A DNA stretch of 64,000 nucleotides from contig NZ_NNBP01000015.1 in assembly GCF_002803155.1 (NCBI RefSeq), forward strand, positions 124,001 through 188,000. The letters are read 5' to 3'. The notes under the pieces were generated by a model, which worked only from the letters and a program-made list of their open reading frames with translations, searched no databases and was not told the DNA's origin. This DNA is from Streptomyces sp. CB02959. Its GTDB lineage: Bacteria; Actinomycetota; Actinomycetes; Streptomycetales; Streptomycetaceae. Position numbers and translations under genes: made by a program. Of this stretch, positions 45,120 through 52,577 are shown piece after piece. Within the stretch, counting starts at the first letter, position 1. Each line of letters begins with the position of its first letter.

Positions 45120-46277
45120 ATGACCACGCCGCCCCAGCCCCCGTCCCAACCTGACGCTCAGCCACAACCCACATCCGCCGCCCCCGCCTCCATGACCGCC
45201 CCGTCGAAGACGCGACCGGGTGAGTTGCGCGCCAGGGTCGCCAACATCCCGGCGAAGGTGCTGGGACATTCGGGAGGCGCTGTCGGCAACGCCTGCGACA
45301 CCCTGGTCGTTCGGGGCGAGGCGGAACGGGTGGGATCCAAGCCCCGTATGTACCGGGCAACGCCCAAGACCACCGCTGCCGCCCAGACCACCTCCACAAG
45401 CCCGCCGAGTCCCAACCCGTCCGTCCCCACACCACGGCCAACAACCCGGCCCGCCAACACGGCTCCGCCGCCGGGCGGGAAGCCACAGCCCATCACCCGC
45501 CCGAACGGGCAGCAGTACCACCCCAGGGCCCTGGCACACCTCCCGGACGTCGAGGCGTTGCGCAGGCTGCGCGAGGCGGGGGTTGCGGTGTTGCTGTACG
45601 GGCCGCCGGGCACGGGGAAGACGTCACTCATCGAGGCGGCGTTCCCGGATCTGATCACGGTAGCCGGAGACGGTGACACCACGGTCGGCGACCTGATCGG
45701 CGAGTACACGCAGGACTCAAGCGGCGGGTACGACTTCATCTACGGGCCACTGGTCACCGCCATGCAGGACGGGCGCGCGCTTCTTCTGGACGACGCGACG
45801 CTGATCTCCCCGAAGGTGCTGGCCGCGCTGTATCCGGCGATGGACGGGCGGCGCCAGATCCAGGTCAAGGCGCACAAGGGCGAGACGATCATGGCCGCCG
45901 ACGGCTTCTATGTGATCGCCGGACACAATCCGGGCGTCCACGGAGCGGTGCTGACCGAGGCCCTGGCTTCGCGGTTCAGCGTGCAGATTCAGGTGGGCTC
46001 GGACTACGACCTGGCAGCCTCCTTGAAGATCAACCGCACGGCGGTCCGCATCGCGCGCCACCTCGCCACCAGCCAACAGGCAGGCGAAGTCGGCTGGACT
46101 CCTCAACTACGCGAACTGATCGCCTTCCAGAAGATCGCCGATGTCCTGGGCACCGAGGCCGCCTTCGCCAACCTGGTCGGCATCGCACCGCTGGAAGACC
46201 GCGATGTGGTCGCCGAGATCGTCACCAAAGCCCTCGGCCGCCCCGTCACCGCCCTCGCCCTGGGCCGCCAACTCTAA
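45120..46277 (+). CDS. MoxR-type AAA+ ATPase with an N-terminal winged-helix-like segment
   Basis: A 385-residue AAA+ protein. The core from about residue 130 has Walker A (LLYGPPGTGKTS, near 160), Walker B (ALLLDDATLI, near 220) and the sensor-1 Asn of VIAGHNPG, as in the MoxR/CbbQ group that pairs with VWA proteins. Before it lie a Pro/Thr-rich linker and, at residues about 30-82, a segment reading HSGGAVGNACDTLVVRGEAE then KPRMYRAT. This matches the C-terminal winged helix of the protein at 51244-52212 at about half of the positions compared. The N-terminus may therefore bind DNA or a common partner. GGAG before ATG 45120. Confidence 0.85.
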   Translation: MTTPPQPPSQPDAQPQPTSAAPASMTAPSKTRPGELRARVANIPAKVLGHSGGAVGNACDTLVVRGEAERVGSKPRMYRATPKTTAAAQTTSTSPPSPNPSVPTPRPTTRPANTAPPPGGKPQPITRPNGQQYHPRALAHLPDVEALRRLREAGVAVLLYGPPGTGKTSLIEAAFPDLITVAGDGDTTVGDLIGEYTQDSSGGYDFIYGPLVTAMQDGRALLLDDATLISPKVLAALYPAMDGRRQIQVKAHKGETIMAADGFYVIAGHNPGVHGAVLTEALASRFSVQIQVGSDYDLAASLKINRTAVRIARHLATSQQAGEVGWTPQLRELIAFQKIADVLGTEAAFANLVGIAPLEDRDVVAEIVTKALGRPVTALALGRQL

Positions 46278-46286
46278 CCACCGCCG

Positions 46287-46313
46287 CCGGGCCCAGCCCC
46301 GAGCCGGGCCCGG
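46287..46313 (+). terminator. Hairpin between the MoxR and VWA genes
   Basis: Inverted repeat CCGGGCCC / GGGCCCGG with an 11-base loop, ten bases after the MoxR stop and 70 bases before the VWA start. It may attenuate read-through or stabilise the upstream transcript end. Confidence 0.5.
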
Positions 46314-46383
46314 CCGCCCACAGCCCACCACTGGGCCACCCCGAACGACCACTGCACACCCCACCTTGCGAAAGGAACCACCC

Positions 46384-48204
46384 ATGGCTGCCCAGTTGCA
46401 CAACCACCTCCCACCTAACCCGCCTGCCCTGTCCGCAGCTGAATGGTCCACCGCCCGCTGGGAGGACGACGGCGGCAACCTTGCCGAAGTGCGCCCCAGC
46501 ACGCAGCGGGGCCACTGGCTACGGATCGCCGCCGCCCTCAGCGCACGGCTGCCGGAACTGACCGGGCGTGAAGACATCCTCGTCACCTGCGAAGACGGCA
46601 CCCGCTCCGGAGCCCCGGCCGCCTTCTACCCCACCACCGCCCAACTGGAGATCGACACCGCCCTCTTCGGACCCCTGCACCCGGCCACCATCCGCCCCGC
46701 CCGGCCCGGCGATGAAGATCGCTATCCCAGCGCGTGGGGTGCCTTCGTCCACGAGGCAGCCCACGCCACTCACAGCCGCTGGTACACCCCAGCGGAGCTG
46801 CGCGGCACCGCCGTGGATGTGGCCGGACAAATCCTTGAGGAATCCCGCGCCGAGCATGCACACCTGCACCGTCGCCCCGGCGACCGCCGCTACCTCCGCT
46901 CCGCCGTCCGCACTCTGGTCCTGACCGACTTCACCAGCGCCACCCCCACCGACCGCTGGCAGGCAGCCCTTGCGGCCGGGCTGCTCCTCGCCCGCCGCGA
47001 CGCCGGAATCCTCGACCCGGACGAAACCCAAACCCTGGAGCACACCCTCACCAGCATCCTCGGCCCCCACCTCCTCCAAACCCTCGCCGAGATCTGGAGG
47101 GCGGCCCACGCCGCTAGCGACGAGGACGGAGCGGCGATGCTGGCCCATGCCCACGTCTGGTGCCAGGCGCTTGGCGCCACCCCCACCAGCGCACCCCCGC
47201 CGCCGGACCCGACCGGCGGCCGCGTGGGCGAGCTGGCCGAAGCCGTCGGCAAGGTGGTGGCCCAGGTGCAGGCGAACGAAACCGCCCAGGCCGAAGCCGA
47301 GGCCAAGGTCGCCGCCGCCCGGACGGCCCGCGTACAGGCCAAGGCCAACCACGCCGCCCAGGCGCGGCAGGCCGCGAAGATCGCCGAGAAGGTCTTCGCC
47401 TCCCACGGACGCCCCTTCACGCCCGGCGACCCCGGCAAGGGCCGCGAGCGCTCGCCGGTCACCGGAACCCGGGCACCGGAAGCAGGGGAGAAAGCGGCCG
47501 CCGGACGACTGGCCAGGGTGCTGCGGGCGGCCTCCTACCGGGAACGCATCGCCACCGTTACCGCCTCCGCCGCCCCGCCCGGACGGCTCAACATGCGCCA
47601 GGCCCTGGCCCGGGACGCCCAACGTGCCGCAGGTGCCACCCCCACCGCAACACCCTGGACCCGCACCCTCCACCGCCCCACCCCGACCCCACCCCTACGG
47701 GTCGGTATCGCCGTCGACGTCTCCGGCTCAATGCACCGCGCTACTGCCCCCATCGCCTCAGCCGCCTGGATCCTGGCCAAAGCCACCGCCCTGACCGACC
47801 CCGACTCCCGCACCGCCACCGTCGCCTACCACCGCTCGATCACCGCCATCACCGCGCCTGGACGTATCCCCGCCCGTGTCACACAGTTCAAAACCAAGGG
47901 AGGGGGCCACTGCCTCGCCGAGGCCATCGACGCCCTGACTGCCGGGCTCGACCTTGACCGACCCGGAGCTGGCCGCCTGCTGGTCATCGCCTCCGACGGC
48001 TACTACAACCCCAACGAAACCGCCCGCGCCGCCACCCGCATCACCGCCCTACGCAAGACCGGATGCGCAGTCCTCTGGCTCGCCTTCGCCCCCGACCCCC
48101 GCCCCCTGCCCGGCACCACCCTCCTGGAACTGACCGACCCCGCCCAGGCCATCACCGCCATCGCCCAAGCCGCCGCCACCGCCCTGGCCATCACCCGCCC
48201 GTAA
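46384..48204 (+). CDS. Putative metallopeptidase-VWA fusion protein, partner of the MoxR ATPase
   Basis: A 606-residue cytoplasmic protein. The N-terminal domain contains an HExxH zinc-site motif (FVHEAAHATHSRW, near residue 123), followed by ILEESRAEHAH, which may supply a third ligand. The middle (residues about 285-345) is an Ala/Gln/Lys-rich coiled coil. The C-terminal VWA-like domain starts near 440 with an intact MIDAS (VDVSGSM) and has later ASDGYY. This is the putative metallopeptidase plus VWA-like arrangement of DUF2201-type proteins. MoxR ATPases and VWA proteins typically work together in metal insertion or complex remodelling; the substrate here is unknown. GAAAGGA before ATG 46384. 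Confidence 0.82.
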   Translation: MAAQLHNHLPPNPPALSAAEWSTARWEDDGGNLAEVRPSTQRGHWLRIAAALSARLPELTGREDILVTCEDGTRSGAPAAFYPTTAQLEIDTALFGPLHPATIRPARPGDEDRYPSAWGAFVHEAAHATHSRWYTPAELRGTAVDVAGQILEESRAEHAHLHRRPGDRRYLRSAVRTLVLTDFTSATPTDRWQAALAAGLLLARRDAGILDPDETQTLEHTLTSILGPHLLQTLAEIWRAAHAASDEDGAAMLAHAHVWCQALGATPTSAPPPPDPTGGRVGELAEAVGKVVAQVQANETAQAEAEAKVAAARTARVQAKANHAAQARQAAKIAEKVFASHGRPFTPGDPGKGRERSPVTGTRAPEAGEKAAAGRLARVLRAASYRERIATVTASAAPPGRLNMRQALARDAQRAAGATPTATPWTRTLHRPTPTPPLRVGIAVDVSGSMHRATAPIASAAWILAKATALTDPDSRTATVAYHRSITAITAPGRIPARVTQFKTKGGGHCLAEAIDALTAGLDLDRPGAGRLLVIASDGYYNPNETARAATRITALRKTGCAVLWLAFAPDPRPLPGTTLLELTDPAQAITAIAQAAATALAITRP

Positions 48205-48210
48205 CCACCC

Positions 48211-48237
48211 GCCGCCCCGGGCCCCACCCGGGGCGGC
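48211..48237 (+). terminator. Perfect hairpin terminator after the VWA gene
   Basis: Eleven-base perfect stem GCCGCCCCGGG / CCCGGGGCGGC with loop CCCCA, six bases after the VWA stop. No U-tract. It closes the MoxR-VWA unit. Confidence 0.85.
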
Positions 48238-48602
48238 ACCACCGAGCCCCAACCCACACCGTCGCCCGAAACCGCACCACACGATCAACAGGAACGATTC
48301 CCACCGCCATGACCGACCGCCCCTACCCGTCGCCGTGAATCGGCCCCGGTCACGGCCACGGCCTGCTCCAGAACGCCGGCCACACTACCGACCTGCACGC
48401 AGCCACGCTTCGCCCAGCAAATGCACCCGCTCATCGCTGTCCAGGCCGTCATGACCGCACCGGAACGTGACCGCCCGCAGTTGGCCGTGCAGGGACCCCT
48501 TCGATTTCCGCCCCAGCACCGCACCAGTTCAGGGATGTCGGCGCCGGTACCCCACGGCAGGCCGCCCGCCTGCGCCACTCGTCGCTATCAAAGGAGGAAT
48601 CA
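48238..48602. other. Intergenic region before the Cys-rich-tail gene
   Basis: About 365 bases with no supported gene. The only clear signal is the strong ribosome binding site AAAGGAGGAA at its right end, which serves the gene at 48603. A promoter for that gene is expected here because a terminator lies on its left side. Confidence 0.5.
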
Positions 48603-49055
48603 ATGGAGCCGCACTACCGCCACGCCACTCACCGCCTGCTCACCGAGACACACCGTCATCTCGCCACGCACAGCGACCAGGCTGTCCCTCCCTTGCACGC
48701 ACTACTCGCCCAGCTCGTCGTTGAGCTGTACGACCGCGATCTGCTCGGCGACCACCCGCTCTCGCTGGGCGGCATCGTCGACGAGGCCGCCTCCTGCCTG
48801 GTGAACCTGGCCACACCCCAGCGCGTGGTCCAGCGCTTTGACGAGGACCTGGCCGGTTGGCTGAGCGAACTCGACCGCCTCACACTTCCCGAGCGCCTCC
48901 GTCTCCTGGACACCGCCATCTGCCACACCGCCCCCACCCTGGCGCCAGATCGGCTTCCGGCGCGGCGTCGCACGGCCGGTCCGTGCCCGTGCCCGTGCAA
49001 CAGCGGGGATTTCTGCGGTGGTTGCGGCCACGCGGGGTGCGCAGGCCGCCGCTGA
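48603..49055 (+). CDS. Hypothetical helical protein with cysteine-rich C-terminal tail
   Basis: A 150-residue protein with one of the strongest ribosome binding sites in the window (GGAGGAATCAATG). Residues 1-120 are helical and acidic (DEDLAGWLSELDRLTLPERL). The last 25 residues hold seven Cys in the pattern CPCPCNSGDFCGGCGHAGC, with a His, suggesting a metal-binding knuckle, or a redox-active or modified tail. No family recognised. It follows the MoxR-VWA unit but is separated from it by a terminator. Confidence 0.75.
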   Translation: MEPHYRHATHRLLTETHRHLATHSDQAVPPLHALLAQLVVELYDRDLLGDHPLSLGGIVDEAASCLVNLATPQRVVQRFDEDLAGWLSELDRLTLPERLRLLDTAICHTAPTLAPDRLPARRRTAGPCPCPCNSGDFCGGCGHAGCAGRR

Positions 49056-50067
49056 CCCGCAACCCGTCGGATCGGGGTGAGACACCGGTGTGGATCCGTA
49101 CGCACTCGTAGTCAGGCGTTGTAGCCGGTCCCACGCATGGGCAGGTACCACCGTGACAGGCAGAGTCAGTTGACGACCTTGATGCAGGTCGAGGCCGTCG
49201 CGCGCTGAGCGTCAGGCGGGAGGGAGGGCACTCTACCCCGAGAATCTGCCGGCCAGGCCGTTGCTGAGTGCCTGGGCCCCGACCGACCCGGAGGGCTCGT
49301 GGGTCAGGGTAGGGCGTCGGCTGGGGTGCGGGCCCAGGCCGGTGTCTGCTGGCAGCTGGCCGGCACGGCGCCGGATGTCGGAGACGACCGGGCAGGCGTG
49401 GCCGGCCATTGGCGGTGCGTTCTGGTCGTCAGCGCTGTGGGCGGCGGAACCAATCGCCGGACTGACGCTGAGAAAGCCCAGCCACGATGGCGATGCCCAG
49501 GCCCAACTGAACGATCCCGGCTGGTGTGCCACGACCCAAAGTGCCAAGACCAAAAAAGGATCACGAACGATGCGAAGACGATCGCGGTGACCCTCGCCCT
49601 CTTTACATAGGGGGACAACCCATGTGTCAGCCGCAGGCCGGGGGGGGGTGCCCCTGACCCCGGTTGACGCCCGGTATCGCGAGGTGTCCGGGACGACTCG
49701 TGCTGACGTGGCGCGCGGGGCGCCAGGCTGCCACCCTCACTTGCTGCCGCTCGCTCAGTTGCTATTGGCGGCCGGTGGACGTTCGCCCTCGTGGGTGCTC
49801 CTGGTCCTGGTTTCTGCCCCGGTTACCGGGCTCGGACTCCGGGGCCGTCAAGAGTCGGTCTCCCGCTAGCTCATGGACTGTCAGTGCCGCGCCCTGGAGC
49901 TCGGTGTAGCGACTCGGCGCCCCGTACTGTCAGACCCAGCGGGTAAAGTACCGCCGCTCACGGGCGGCAGCGATGGCGGCTGGGTTTTTCACGTGCCGAA
50001 CACCCGCCAAATCGCCTCATACTCGACCGTTCACGTGTGCAGTTCCTCACTCCATCCGGCCCGATCA

Positions 50068-50086
50068 GTGACGTGACCTTCGTCAC
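50068..50086. promoter_or_regulatory. Inverted repeat GTGACG...CGTCAC, copy 1
   Basis: Half sites GTGACG (50068-50073) and CGTCAC (50081-50086) with a 7-base spacer. A second copy with a 2-base spacer lies at 50221-50234. Repetition of the same arms within 150 bases of gene-free DNA suggests a regulator binding region. Confidence 0.4.
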
Positions 50087-50220
50087 TTTACCAACAGAAA
50101 ACCCCTTCAACCTGGGCTGTTACCGGGATCTAGAGCCCGAACTGGGCGGACCAACATGTGAGTACCTGTCGCACAATCACCGTGACACAAGGCAAGATGA
50201 GGGCATCGCCGTCGGCGAGT

Positions 50221-50234
50221 GTGACGGGCGTCAC
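50221..50234. promoter_or_regulatory. Inverted repeat GTGACGGGCGTCAC, copy 2
   Basis: Perfect inverted repeat of the same 6-base arms as copy 1, with centre GG. It lies about 120 bases before the terminator at 50353 on the plus strand, where a short non-coding transcript could start. Confidence 0.45.
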
Positions 50235-50352
50235 GGATTTCCGGATTCACTTGCGTACGCGACAGTAACCGCATTCGGACATACGGAAGGCCCCACCCGG
50301 CGCCGGCCAAGCATCCTGGTGAGGCCCTCCTCAGTGCACCGTGTGCAGCGCG

Positions 50353-50378
50353 GCCCCGACCGTTAGGTCGGGGCTTTT
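50353..50378 (+). terminator. Canonical intrinsic terminator
   Basis: Perfect 9-base stem GCCCCGACC / GGTCGGGGC with loop GTTA followed by TTTT, the most textbook terminator in the window. No plus-strand gene ends here, so the terminated transcript is unknown and could be a small RNA. On the other strand it lies five bases after the 43-residue ORF. Confidence 0.9.
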
Positions 50379-50382
50379 CGCG

Positions 50383-50514
50383 TTACCAGGACCAGTTCTG
50401 CGCGATCTCGTAGACCACGCGGACCAGGAGCCCCAGCCATCGGGCGGTCTGCTTCGACCGGTCCCGCTTGCTGCAGCAGCGGCAGTGCTCCTCCGACTTG
50501 TCCAGCTCAGTCAT
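50383..50514 (-). CDS. Putative 43-residue Cys-containing microprotein
   Basis: ATG at 50514, TAA at 50383-50385. The product starts MTELDKSEEHCRCCSKRDRS, with three Cys and a His in ten residues, and ends with an amphipathic, Trp-containing helix (ARWLGLLVRVVYEIAQNW). A hairpin follows at once. The ribosome binding site is weak (GGGG or GATGGG upstream). The Cys/His cluster plus membrane-binding helix looks like a real small protein, but no family was recognised. Confidence 0.45.
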   Translation of the reverse strand: MTELDKSEEHCRCCSKRDRSKQTARWLGLLVRVVYEIAQNWSW

Positions 50515-50641
50515 CGGAACCCATCACCCCATTTCCGTGGGGACTGCGGATTTCGCAGCCCCGTGGAGGGTCCACATGCCTTCGTGGCCTCCCGGGGAGT
50601 CACGACGGTGCGCGAGCCCATGGGATGACAGGTAGCGGGCA

Positions 50642-50702
50642 GACTACCGGAGCGCTGCGGAATCCGTTTGCGCGTCAGTTCCTAACTGCTGGCCCGGTAG
50701 TC
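50642..50702. repeat. Nested inverted repeats (cruciform-like element)
   Basis: Outer arms GACTACCGG (50642-50650) and CCGGTAGTC (50694-50702) enclose 43 bases that include a second small inverted repeat CAGTTCCTAACTG (50675-50687). No gene crosses it. It could be an RNA hairpin or a protein-binding or recombination site. Confidence 0.45.
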
Positions 50703-50811
50703 GGGCACTGCGTGCCATGTCAAGCGGTCGGATAGGCCACTCGGGGCACCGTTTTTGGGACCTCCAAGCCTCCGAACTGGGGGAGTTCTTGAGGGTGCGT
50801 CCGGTACGGCG

Positions 50812-50889
50812 TGCCAGTTCCCGCAGATGGCGTGGCAGGGTTCCTGACGGTTCGTCGGTGCGGCCTGCCAGTTCCCGCAGGTGGCGTGC
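50812..50889. repeat. Imperfect 54-bp-period duplication
   Basis: The phrase TGCCAGTTCCCGCAGATGGC recurs 54 bases later as TGCCAGTTCCCGCAGGTGGC. On the minus strand one frame reads PRHLRELARRTG twice, so the duplication may be a fossil of a coding repeat. A stop codon lies just upstream of it, so no functional ORF remains. Confidence 0.5.
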
Positions 50890-50995
50890 CGAAGCTCACA
50901 AAAGGAGCGTGCGGGACGAGTGAACGCGCGCGCCCCCTCAGGCCGTGGCGGACGGTCAGGCCGGCCCGCTGAACGGCAAGAAGCACAACATGTGA

Positions 50996-51216
50996 CGGTA
51001 TGTCACCTGGCAGTACATGAAGAAGATCGCCACCGGCGACTTCAACGGCGACGGCCTTGACGACGTCGTCGGCATCACGGACGTCGGTGGTCTGTCCCGC
51101 TACACCGCTACGACAGCAATGCCGACGGCGGCCTCAACAACGGCGTTCCGATGTGGCACGACAACAGCTGGGGCGGCACCCAGATCCGGGCCGGGCGCAT
51201 CCTGCATGGTGTGCAG
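50996..51216 (+). pseudogene. Remnant of an FG-GAP/VCBS-repeat secreted protein
   Basis: From 51002 one frame reads VTWQYMKKIATGDFNGDG, then LDDVVGITDVGGLSRY, a typical FG-GAP repeat with its Ca-binding-like DFNGDGLDD loop. At about 51100 the homologous text switches frame to YDSNADGGLNNGVPMWHD and NSWGGTQIRAGRI. A stop lies just before and no start or signal peptide is present, so both ends are lost and one frameshift is visible. Confidence 0.7.
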
Positions 51217-51243
51217 GGTGCGCCCGGCTGGTGGTGCCGGCGT

Positions 51244-52212
51244 TTACTGGGGGTTGTTGGCCGAGGTGGCACCGGCCAGGCGGAACGTGCGCGGCGTGTC
51301 GCTTACTTGCTCGGCGATGCCGAGGCGAACCAGCTTGTCCAGCGCGTTCGCGATGGCTCCTGAGGACCGCTCGACGATGCGGCTGATCTTGGTCGCTGTG
51401 AACGCCTCGTTGGGGTGTGATTGGAGGTGGTCGATGACCATCTGCTGTAGCACCCCTGGTGCGAGCCGCCGCTTCTTGCTCGGCGGGGTGGTGATCGCAT
51501 CTGCCGGTGTCGTTTGTGGTTCGGTGATCGCCAGTGGCGCGGGGGCTTTGTCGTCGGCTTCGTCGCGCTTGGCGTTATGTGACGGTTCGCTCTGGCCTGC
51601 GTCGCCCTCCTGGCCTGTGGTGAGGTTTGCGCTCCCGGTATCGGATGTGGGGCGGGTGTTGTCAGAATCTGGCTGCTCGGCTGCGGCTGTGTCGTGGGCG
51701 TCGTCGGCGTCCGGGGTCGGACCGTCTGGCTGGATCCCGCTCTCGGTGCTCTGTGTGATGAGTGCGGTAGGGGCGCTCTCGCCCACTGCGGCGTGGTCGT
51801 CGTTCGCCTCGTTGTCGTCCGTCTCCGGGGCTTCGGGAGTGGCGAGTTCTGGGGCGTCGGTGGTGGAGAGGCCCGGATTGGTGTTCGCGGGTGCCGGGAC
51901 GTTTTCGTCCTCGGTCGGCTCGTCGTCGGGAGTGGGACGCCAGAAGTCGGGGGTGCGGCAGGGGCCGTCGTGGCCGCCGGGAGTGCGGGCGGCGAGGCCG
52001 CGCCTTTCCAGGGTGGCCAGGGCCTTCCCGGCGGTGGAGTGGCCGACGCCTGCGGCTTGGGCGAGTCCGGCGGCGGTGGTGGGTTCGGTGAGGGCGAGGA
52101 GTTCGGTGTAGACCGCGGCTTGCGCGTCGGTCAAGTCGGTAAGGCCGGCGAGCAGGACGGCAGCGGTTGCGGTGTCTGGTGCGTGGTTGTCGTCGGGGAT
52201 GGTGTCGGACAT
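51244..52212 (-). CDS. Protein with two winged-helix domains joined by a long acidic linker
   Basis: A 322-residue probable DNA-binding protein. The N-terminal winged helix covers about residues 25-85 (AAGLAQAAGVGHSTAGKALA). A linker of about 150 residues rich in Asp, Glu, Thr and Pro follows. The C-terminal winged helix is at about 252-318 (ERSSGAIANALDKLVRLGIAE, then TPRTFRLAG). The C-terminal domain resembles the N-terminal segment of the MoxR ATPase at 45120. It is last in the type IV-like run, but 365 bases separate it from the preceding gene, so it may have its own promoter. ATG 52212 is chosen; the frame is open to 52365. Confidence 0.8.
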   Translation of the reverse strand: MSDTIPDDNHAPDTATAAVLLAGLTDLTDAQAAVYTELLALTEPTTAAGLAQAAGVGHSTAGKALATLERRGLAARTPGGHDGPCRTPDFWRPTPDDEPTEDENVPAPANTNPGLSTTDAPELATPEAPETDDNEANDDHAAVGESAPTALITQSTESGIQPDGPTPDADDAHDTAAAEQPDSDNTRPTSDTGSANLTTGQEGDAGQSEPSHNAKRDEADDKAPAPLAITEPQTTPADAITTPPSKKRRLAPGVLQQMVIDHLQSHPNEAFTATKISRIVERSSGAIANALDKLVRLGIAEQVSDTPRTFRLAGATSANNPQ

Positions 52213-52577
52213 CTGGGGTCCCTCGATTCCGCATGTGATTGGACTGTGAGGTCCCCGGCCGGGGTGGCCGCGTGTACGGCCTCGGGTGTTCGCCGACGCG
52301 TGCGCATCGCGTGGTTTCGGTGAACGTGGCCGTGAGGGGAGCGAGTTCATGGTTTGTGAACCCACGGGCTTTTGCGGCCACGACCATGGACGCTCGAACC
52401 GTGGGCGAAGTCAAGCGATGGGATTCCCGGAATCGCCGCTGGTCAGAGTGGATGGTGCGGTCGATGGGCCGGAGCTTGGAGAGCGGGGGGCGTGTCCCGG
52501 TTGGGGGCGGGCGTGGGAGGGCGGTCCCGGTGTGCGGGTGGTCGGTGATCCGTCCGGTGCCGTGGGCGGGGGCGGGT
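52213..52577. other. Leader region of the winged-helix gene
   Basis: About 365 bases between the membrane/HTH gene and the two-winged-helix gene on the minus strand. No supported gene. A GAGGGACC site lies just before ATG 52212. I found no clear terminator. Confidence 0.5.

Larger units (their letters stand above)
49056..50382. other. Gene-poor stretch of about 1.3 kb
   Basis: No intact gene is supported. On the minus strand at about 49440-49620 three frames placed end to end read like a short membrane protein (TAIVFASFVIL, VLALWVVAHQP, IVQLGLGIAIVAGL). It is broken at a run of six A on the given strand (CCAAAAAAGG) and again at a run of three C, so this is either a degraded gene or two indels. 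To the right lie two GTGACG/CGTCAC inverted repeats and a perfect terminator, described separately. Confidence 0.5.

Noticed and set aside
50720..50986. 88-residue minus-strand frame across the duplication
   Set aside because: Composition is explained by the 54-bp duplication. No ribosome binding site, and the more protein-like frame is a different one that is interrupted by a stop.
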